In this document: positions 58,701-64,000 of the stretch, one piece after another
Numbering within the stretch: position 1 is the first letter of the stretch
Layout: every line of letters begins with the position of its first letter
Source: Thermoplasmatales archaeon BRNA1
GTDB lineage: Archaea > Thermoplasmatota > Thermoplasmata > Methanomassiliicoccales > Methanomethylophilaceae
Assembly: GCA_000350305.1 (NCBI GenBank)
Contig: CP002916.1
Location: 1,054,001-1,118,000, forward strand
DNA: 64,000 nucleotides
Reading direction: 5' to 3'
Program-made: the position numbers and the translations under genes
Notes under the pieces: model-generated
Database searches by the model: none
What the model was told of the DNA's origin: nothing
The model's input: only the letters and a program-made list of their open reading frames with translations

Positions 58701-61700
58701 TTATGACCGTGATTGCGGTGGACTGCAGGTCGGCATACAGGACCAGGTACGCCTGTCCGTCCGGGAACGCCTGCAGGTATGACGATATGTTGGTGGGGAC
58801 CTCCGTATCATCGTACACCTGGAAGACCGGGGCGTCATCGTACCATACCTGCCAGCGTATGAACCTGACGTTGTTGACGTTGTTGGACTCCGATATGAGG
58901 GCTTCCATAGCATCGGTCGCGTACTGTATGAAATCGTTATGACTGTCCGCCGCCCCGAAGGTGCCTCCTATAAGAACGGTATCGATGAGTACCTCGTCGT
59001 TGACCTCCAGGTCTGCCGTTCCCCTGGTTCCTACTCCGAAGTTGGGGTCGTACTGGAACCTGACCTTGATCGGAAGACCGTTCCAGTGGGCGTAAATTAC
59101 CACATCTCCGTTTATGGTGTCCGCGCCGGGAATTAGGTCGTCGCTGAAGTTCCACTTGACGTTGCCGTCGAGTGTTGTGTACCATCCCTGGAACTCGTAT
59201 CCCACCCAGGTCGGATCTGGACGTGGGGTGCTCAGAGTGGTGCCCTCGGATTCGATGTAAACCATGGAGGAGGTTCCGTTCATGTTGTTGAATGTGACGC
59301 TGAACGCATATCTGGCATACAGAGTGATGGGGGCTGTGAGGGGGGTGTTGAAATTATACGGATTGTTGAACGAACTGTCCTGGTACCATCCTACGAAGTT
59401 ATCCGATGTTGCGGGACAGTCTCCGCCGGATATCACCGTACCGTAGGTGAAGTCCCTGGAGAAGTGGTTCCCGCCGTCATATCTGTCGTAGAACGTGATC
59501 TTGATCGGATCGGAGACCTTCACCGAGATGTTCACTGTGAACTCCTTGTAAACCCCGCCCTTCTCGACCTTCATCACAAACGTGCATTGCTTGATCTCCG
59601 AACCCTCCAGATTGGAAACGGAGAACTGGATTGTCGCCATGTACGCACCGAGAGTGGTACCTATGGACTCGTTGATTCCCACGGCTGCGCTGGAATACTG
59701 ACGCTGGAGGAGGCTGTTCCAACCGACGGAACTGAAATCGTTCTTGACGGACGCGACGGATATGGGGAACGTGCTGCCTGTGTACGACAGGCTCCTGACG
59801 GTCACATCGTATCCCACAAGACCCTGGGGAAGAATCACGTTGGTGGAACCGGAGCCCGATATGGTGGTGATCTCCAGATCCATTGTGCTCTTGATGTTCG
59901 GCTTGCCATCGACCAATGCGGAACCTGACGTGTAAATGTCGATCTTGGCCTCGCACCTGTTCTGGACGACCACCATGTGCTGGGTGAGGCCCTCCGAATC
60001 GGTATAGTCCACCATGGTGATCTCCTGGAAGTAGACCATTACGTAACCCACGTAGAGGTTCACACCGTATGTGGTACCTTCCACGGATAGTCCTATGTAC
60101 GCCTGGAGATCCGTCGTGTATTCCTGGCTGGGATTTTGGATGTATGCGCTGAATGCATCGTCTATGCAGGTGGACGAGTTGATGTTCTGGGGGACCATCA
60201 CTCCCGAGGCGGAATCGAATGTGACATACCCCTCTGTATCGTCAGACCCCACGTTAACGCTGAAATATCCCTCGCCCTGGCCGCCGATATCGTCGACCAG
60301 GTGGTAAGAGGAGGAATTCGGCGCGAAATAACCGCTAACGAATCTGACACCAGTGCTCTGGGAGACCTTCGGCATCGTGAGGAACGTGGATGCGGTACCG
60401 TCGTTCGCATCGGTCACGACGGATTGGGTTATCTGGATGGTTCCGGAGAGGAACCAGCATCTGCATGATGCCGAGAACATCGTATCCGCGACCGTGTACG
60501 AACCCTGGCGTTCGATAACGAAACCTCCGGTGGATGCGACCCCTCCGATGGCATATGCACCATAGTAGGACTCGGTGTTCATCAGGGACAGGGTTGTGTA
60601 TCCGGTAACGTTGTTGTAAGTGACGCCGCTGTTGCCCGTACTCTTTATGACGAAGACCGTTCCGTCGCAGATGACCACACGGTTGGACGGTGACGAGGAC
60701 ACAGACGGGTTTCCGTCGACCCCCAGACTGTTGTATCCCAGGATCTTCTCCATCTGGGCATAGAGGTACAGGGTGGTCCCGTCCCTGATGCTAAGGCTTC
60801 CGATGTCATAGAAACTGTATCTGGTGTTTGTTCCGTCGGAACACTCCCTTCCGGAGAGGGAAAGGGTGGATGACCATATCAAGACGGTATTCGCGCGGTG
60901 AATGGATTCCATCCTCGCCGGGAGGTTGAGATCCTTCACCTGAATGCTGGAGGTTCCGTCGATGATGCAGGAGTTCCCGCTTCCGAATATACTTCCGGTG
61001 AAGGAGATGTTGAGGTACGAAGCGCAGATATTGATGGTGGAGTTCCCGGTGAATATGTGCTTGCTGGGATCAAACGGCTGCTGTCCGTCTCCGAGCTGTC
61101 CGATATCTCCTCCGCCGTACACCGATTGCCCGATGGTCAGGTCTAGACGCTCTCCGAAGTATTCGGAGACCCCTGCATCGGTGTACCCGACATAGATGAA
61201 GGAGCTTCCGTTGGTCGTCCCCTTGAATCCTCCTCCGTAGAGAGACATGCCGATGTTGCCGGACACGACTATCAGCACGGAATCTCCGTAATCGGTTCCG
61301 AGGGAGGAACCGCCGTACACGGAACCGGATATCCTTGCACCCCTCAGGGTGATGTTTCTGTTGCCTCTCACAGACGTGCTGTTGAGCGTTCCGAGTCCTC
61401 CTCCGTAGACCGCCCCCTCCACGGTTCCTCCGTTAATGGTCACCGCGATGTTGCCGATGACGAGGCCGTATGCGGATCCCCCGTACACGCTTCCGTGTAT
61501 GGTCCCTCCGGCGACTAGCACGGAGGCGTTCCCGCTGACTGATGTCCTGTCCGGTGCTCCGAGACCGCCTCCGAAGACGTCTCCGCCTATCTCCCCGCCG
61601 TTAATGACCACGGATGTGTCAGCGGATACCAGTCCCATTCCTCCGCCGCCGTAGACGCTGTGTGAAATACTTCCCCCGTTGACTGTCACGGTACAGTCGT

Positions 61701-64000
61701 TGTTGGCCTTGGCATAGTCAAGGAGACAGTCAACGAGTTCGGGATTGCCGAGATCCTCCGCCGATTCGGCAAGGTCCGACAGGGAGTAGTATTCGATGGT
61801 CATGTCGTCGCTAGTAGCCTTTGCAAACCAGTCGTTGAAAATGAAGCCGCTATCGGTCGCTAGAATGACCTTAGAGTAATAATCGGATTCGACAACCTGT
61901 CCCGCGGCATTGACGTATGAAGGGATCACATTCCCCGAATCATCGAGCTTGATTCCCTTCCCTGCACCGTAGACGCCCCCGTTAACGGTGGCACCGTCGC
62001 CAACGGTCACGGTGACCGTTCCGTAAACCTCGGCGACCACGGTACGGATGCTGCTGGCAGGGAACTCCTCACCCTTGTAGGTCTTCAAAGGCGCAATCGA
62101 TTCCCCGCCGCCGTAAACGTCGCCATTGACGGTGCCGCCGCTGATGGTCACGTTGATGTCTGCATAACAAACGGACGCACCCGTTGTGTCTGCGTAAGCC
62201 TTTCCGTGCTTGTACAGACTCCCGTCAGGCTTCAGGACTACCTTCTCCAGCCCTCCGCGGCCCCCGCCGAACACGTCGTATTGGACCGTTCCCCCGCTGA
62301 TGGTCACGTTGATATCGAGGTCGTTCCCAGGAGAACCCACCGTTCCTCTGAAACCCCCTCCGTAGACGAACCCGATGGTCCCGCCGTCTACAATGACATC
62401 GATGCTCTTGCTCTCGTACATCAGCATCGAGGGGAGCCTCCAGACATCGAAACCCGCTCCGCAGAGCATACCGATCCTGATGCCGTCCGTGGCCACGACC
62501 TGTGTGCCGATGACCCTTGTCGCGGTCGCATTCTCCTTTCCGTCGGTCAACCCTCCGCACATGGCGTGACGGACTATTGCGGAACCCGATGCCTCGATGT
62601 AGCCGAATGTAGTCAGGGAATAAGTTCCAGACCTGCCTCCTCCCTGGGCATCCCAGACAGACGCGGTTCCGGAAAGGAATACGTGGGTCGACCCGATGAC
62701 CTCCGCCTGGGTACTTCCCCCGACAACTGCGGCCGCTTCCCTGATTTGTACCCCGTAGTCTTCGGAATGCCCGACTGCCGCTGATGACCATGTGTCTCCA
62801 GGCGTCGTAGCCCCGATGATGTAGAGGAATGTGCCGCCCTGCCTCGCCGTCACGGGCGCAAGATCGTAACTGGCATAGGCAGCACCGTAAATGGTCTTTC
62901 CCAGCGGAACGTTCCCCGCGCACAGTGTATCTAGAACGGTCCCGCCCTTCAAGACAAGATATGTGGACAGCGGATTCCCGGACGATCCTATCGTCGAGCT
63001 GCCTCCCCCGATAACGTTCGCATATACTCCGCTGTGGATGATGACAAAGGTGCCGAGATTCACCGTGAGGCCATAGAGGCTGCTCTGATCCTGCGACTCC
63101 GATGTATAATACCCGGACACTATCTCCTTGCCGGTAACTGCAGCTTGGGTGATGTCTTCGGGCCCACCTCCGTACACCTGGGGGCCCGTGATGGTCATAT
63201 CGTTCAACGTCATATTGCTGCTAGTCAGTCCGGAGCCCATGATCAGCTTGTGGCCGCAGGCGAAGAACCCGTACCTGGTATCGTTTCCGTGGTTGTTTGA
63301 GAACTGAGGGTCTGACTTGGACTTCAAAACCACGTTGTCTACTATCGCATTGCCGCCGAGTGATATCTTGCCCCCGATGGTCAGTTCGATGGGGGAGAAC
63401 GAATTCGGATTGGAGTAGGCCGCATAAGTCCTGTACGTTCCCGTCTTGAAAGTGATGTTGCCTAAAGATACGTTCCCCGAGAAATGATACTGACGGACAT
63501 ACATGGGGTCGATGAAATCATATACACTGGACTCGCCGGCATGCCTAGTCTTATCGGAATCGTATGACACGGTGGCATTGCGAGTATTTCCGTTGCCCCA
63601 TGTGTCCGGGAACACCCAGAAAGCATACAGGCAGTCAATGGAAGAAGGGATGACATCTCCCGGATCGTAAATCTGACTGGCGTTGCTCGGAGTCCTCACC
63701 GTGGACCAGCCTGCGAACACCTTACTGAGGGTTACGTTCTTGCCATCATACCTGTAGGTTCCGCTGGGAGGGGTCCAATTTGTGGCCAGTTTCACTCCCG
63801 AATCGGAAAAATCACCCGTGAACGTTCCTTTCCAATACGCCGGATTGTATTCGGTGGCGATGATTCCCTCGTACGATACCGTAACTGTGACGTTATCGTT
63901 GGCGTTTTGGTTGCGGTAGTACGTGACTTCATGGGTGTATCCGTCCGCAACACTGTCACTGGAATTGTTCATCACCAAGAAACAGGAGATAACGAGGACA
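55762..64000 (-). CDS. Giant membrane-anchored surface protein (5' end outside window)
   Basis: The frame stays open to the right edge, with 2745 aa in the window. The residues at the edge, VLVISCFLVMNNSSDSVADG, look like the end of a signal peptide, so the true start lies just outside; an internal TTG at 63978 is not the start. Residues ~500-960 are glycine-rich repeats built on GGTV/I-x-G-x-VYGGG, probably a beta-helix. From ~1500 to 2510 there are multiple InlB-like repeats (YARYAFSVTFNNMNGTSSMV, FQGWYTT, YAHWNG, YAIWEE). A YDG/MBG-like domain follows (DHIYDGQLQVGVAVGDGYDI), and then a membrane helix WVLLALALVSIPAAAIIRRR at the C-terminus. It should project from the cell as an adhesin; no enzyme motif is seen. 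Confidence 0.88.
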   Translation of the reverse strand, partial: VLVISCFLVMNNSSDSVADGYTHEVTYYRNQNANDNVTVTVSYEGIIATEYNPAYWKGTFTGDFSDSGVKLATNWTPPSGTYRYDGKNVTLSKVFAGWSTVRTPSNASQIYDPGDVIPSSIDCLYAFWVFPDTWGNGNTRNATVSYDSDKTRHAGESSVYDFIDPMYVRQYHFSGNVSLGNITFKTGTYRTYAAYSNPNSFSPIELTIGGKISLGGNAIVDNVVLKSKSDPQFSNNHGNDTRYGFFACGHKLIMGSGLTSSNMTLNDMTITGPQVYGGGPEDITQAAVTGKEIVSGYYTSESQDQSSLYGLTVNLGTFVIIHSGVYANVIGGGSSTIGSSGNPLSTYLVLKGGTVLDTLCAGNVPLGKTIYGAAYASYDLAPVTARQGGTFLYIIGATTPGDTWSSAAVGHSEDYGVQIREAAAVVGGSTQAEVIGSTHVFLSGTASVWDAQGGGRSGTYSLTTFGYIEASGSAIVRHAMCGGLTDGKENATATRVIGTQVVATDGIRIGMLCGAGFDVWRLPSMLMYESKSIDVIVDGGTIGFVYGGGFRGTVGSPGNDLDINVTISGGTVQYDVFGGGRGGLEKVVLKPDGSLYKHGKAYADTTGASVCYADINVTISGGTVNGDVYGGGESIAPLKTYKGEEFPASSIRTVVAEVYGTVTVTVGDGATVNGGVYGAGKGIKLDDSGNVIPSYVNAAGQVVESDYYSKVILATDSGFIFNDWFAKATSDDMTIEYYSLSDLAESAEDLGNPELVDCLLDYAKANNDCTVTVNGGSISHSVYGGGGMGLVSADTSVVINGGEIGGDVFGGGLGAPDRTSVSGNASVLVAGGTIHGSVYGGSAYGLVIGNIAVTINGGTVEGAVYGGGLGTLNSTSVRGNRNITLRGARISGSVYGGSSLGTDYGDSVLIVVSGNIGMSLYGGGFKGTTNGSSFIYVGYTDAGVSEYFGERLDLTIGQSVYGGGDIGQLGDGQQPFDPSKHIFTGNSTINICASYLNISFTGSIFGSGNSCIIDGTSSIQVKDLNLPARMESIHRANTVLIWSSTLSLSGRECSDGTNTRYSFYDIGSLSIRDGTTLYLYAQMEKILGYNSLGVDGNPSVSSSPSNRVVICDGTVFVIKSTGNSGVTYNNVTGYTTLSLMNTESYYGAYAIGGVASTGGFVIERQGSYTVADTMFSASCRCWFLSGTIQITQSVVTDANDGTASTFLTMPKVSQSTGVRFVSGYFAPNSSSYHLVDDIGGQGEGYFSVNVGSDDTEGYVTFDSASGVMVPQNINSSTCIDDAFSAYIQNPSQEYTTDLQAYIGLSVEGTTYGVNLYVGYVMVYFQEITMVDYTDSEGLTQHMVVVQNRCEAKIDIYTSGSALVDGKPNIKSTMDLEITTISGSGSTNVILPQGLVGYDVTVRSLSYTGSTFPISVASVKNDFSSVGWNSLLQRQYSSAAVGINESIGTTLGAYMATIQFSVSNLEGSEIKQCTFVMKVEKGGVYKEFTVNISVKVSDPIKITFYDRYDGGNHFSRDFTYGTVISGGDCPATSDNFVGWYQDSSFNNPYNFNTPLTAPITLYARYAFSVTFNNMNGTSSMVYIESEGTTLSTPRPDPTWVGYEFQGWYTTLDGNVKWNFSDDLIPGADTINGDVVIYAHWNGLPIKVRFQYDPNFGVGTRGTADLEVNDEVLIDTVLIGGTFGAADSHNDFIQYATDAMEALISESNNVNNVRFIRWQVWYDDAPVFQVYDDTEVPTNISSYLQAFPDGQAYLVLYADLQSTAITVIMDKNGCYIKGETDYSSSIEIVAPTVHLEYPVGNDPEDLHYTFFGNNATCSQGFRLIGWCTTHRVNDDGAVFVPIDTEWSLSTSLFDEEHNTLTLYAIWEEIDYTMNIVSPYGGAITVFDEHGARVVETTLTVHYGDTYTLSYAPGDSGYIFNNWYLNGEGSFDDAVGNPAVLTVTGNCAVYVQLTGTTNVSILVTLNGGTDDGLSISFAKGSEYNSLTYSGTQIVDDVTYSRYSVDTSVGVFGVTVRDGQGAYNNVGTVTVGSTGITSGQIVNIVTVDSSGVTGAQYLDTRIPTYLAYDGSFSFSVPAHYESAGLAATQGGSPVMTGSDALGYTVASAQKLAIIVVGTISPETYTVTYRVVGASGTFSFSNSEVVYPYITDVDYGDTASVMTVYAKDGNVYREVNVRAQLQPQDGFILMGWFTDVDHNNPVSWPVSIEGDTTLYAYIVVRDTFTYTIQIYQKNVGADTYALFDTREGAVSEGSKYAEFTALFEGFNYDHSLPANYTTVDAVDESTIRLYYVRATSSQTVTFSEAIQEGDVPAGWVRAGNGLSMSKTVEYQESLTLPVLSKTGYRQNWTVNGNAYAQATYVFSSVTLTGSTYSLDAIVIQSSFQINEYTLTLSTLRGSFPSNGASVVHISVEYNSVISAYVETPVATGYYVTGWKHAGVAFDVDSLMPAEDLELNAVWTPITYTVAFNSNGGSGSMAPIVATYDTPFNMPQCSFTYSGHDFVSWNGANDGSGTSFDAGQSVRNLTAVNGSTVNIYAIWEISIIVIAIPEAIDHIYDGQLQVGVAVGDGYDISGQNSQRDVGEYVAVVSLLDGYEWSDGTNADKNITWHISARHVYVIADSAVFANDGSTHTASGFTVIGLVPTHVLTATMTAGSRISDVGACSNVIDAVTIVDSESHNVAGNYTIHRVNGMLSVSEPIFSSVTVGVEPEDLGMGAVRTVVSAVEDNTAWVLLALALVSIPAAAIIRRRCF
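61080..62380 (-). repeat. VYGGG repeat region of the giant surface protein
   Basis: About eight imperfect coding repeats of 35-60 aa each carry an INGG or ISGG strand, then a hydrophobic x-G-x-V-Y/F-GGG turn (HSVYGGGGMG, GDVFGGGLG, GSVYGGSAYG, GAVYGGGLG, GSVYGGSSLG, MSLYGGGFKG, QSVYGGGDIG). Bounds are approximate. Confidence 0.7.

Noticed and set aside
61080-62380. CRISPR-like or DNA tandem repeat in the giant gene
   Set aside because: The periodicity is in the protein (VYGGG turns), with diverged DNA and variable unit length; no constant repeat with unique spacers exists. No CRISPR array was seen in the window.

Overview
The window reads as chromosome of a methanogenic archaeon of the order Methanomassiliicoccales, probably a gut-associated Methanomethylophilaceae-type lineage. 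Evidence: archaeal tRNA genes and TATA promoters about 25 bases before many start codons (leaderless style), archaeosine synthase ArcS, PyrB plus PyrI, four-subunit pyruvate:ferredoxin oxidoreductase, anaerobic corrin genes, gut-type surface proteins with InlB-like repeats, and one in-frame amber codon inside a cobN-like gene. Every other complete gene I read ends in TGA or TAA, as expected where UAG encodes pyrrolysine. The taxonomic placement is inference; there is no rRNA or pyl gene here.

Layout. 1-13.8 kb: housekeeping and accessory genes: a TPR protein (cut by the left edge), an aquaporin behind a 21-bp palindrome, tRNA-Gly, a ChlI/ChlD-type AAA+ pair, a DUF368 transporter, ArcS, a pyrB-pyrI-kinase operon and a DUF92 protein. 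13.8-17 kb: a surface protein and a LytTR-DUF3021 pair. 17-23 kb: porCDAB facing ppsA across a region rich in inverted repeats (the pyruvate node), then a decayed ATPase gene and a CBS-ParB protein. 24-35.5 kb: three FecCD-type importer operons, two with binding proteins that carry a dockerin-like module. 35.5-37 kb: panD, RNase HI and a Sel1 protein. 37-44.5 kb: cbiL-cbiF-cbiH-cbiC between an importer-type ATPase and an ABC-2 pair, with a second ABC-2 pair transcribed divergently. 44.6-55.4 kb: two divergent CobN-like chelatase large subunits (one with the amber codon), a small membrane protein, and a second ChlI/ChlD pair. 55.7-64 kb: a giant surface protein cut by the right edge.

How it fits together. 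Seven copies of a 17-bp palindrome, TTGG-N9-CCAA, lie at the promoters of the two dockerin-type importers, the cbi operon, the ABC-2 operon, both cobN genes and chlI2/chlD2. They appear to tie about 28 kb into one corrinoid/metal regulon: import, early corrin ring methylation, and an ATP-driven chelatase. The regulator is not in the window and the chelatase substrate is unknown. This regulon, with the predicted pyrrolysine in one CobN, is the strongest candidate for an undescribed system here.
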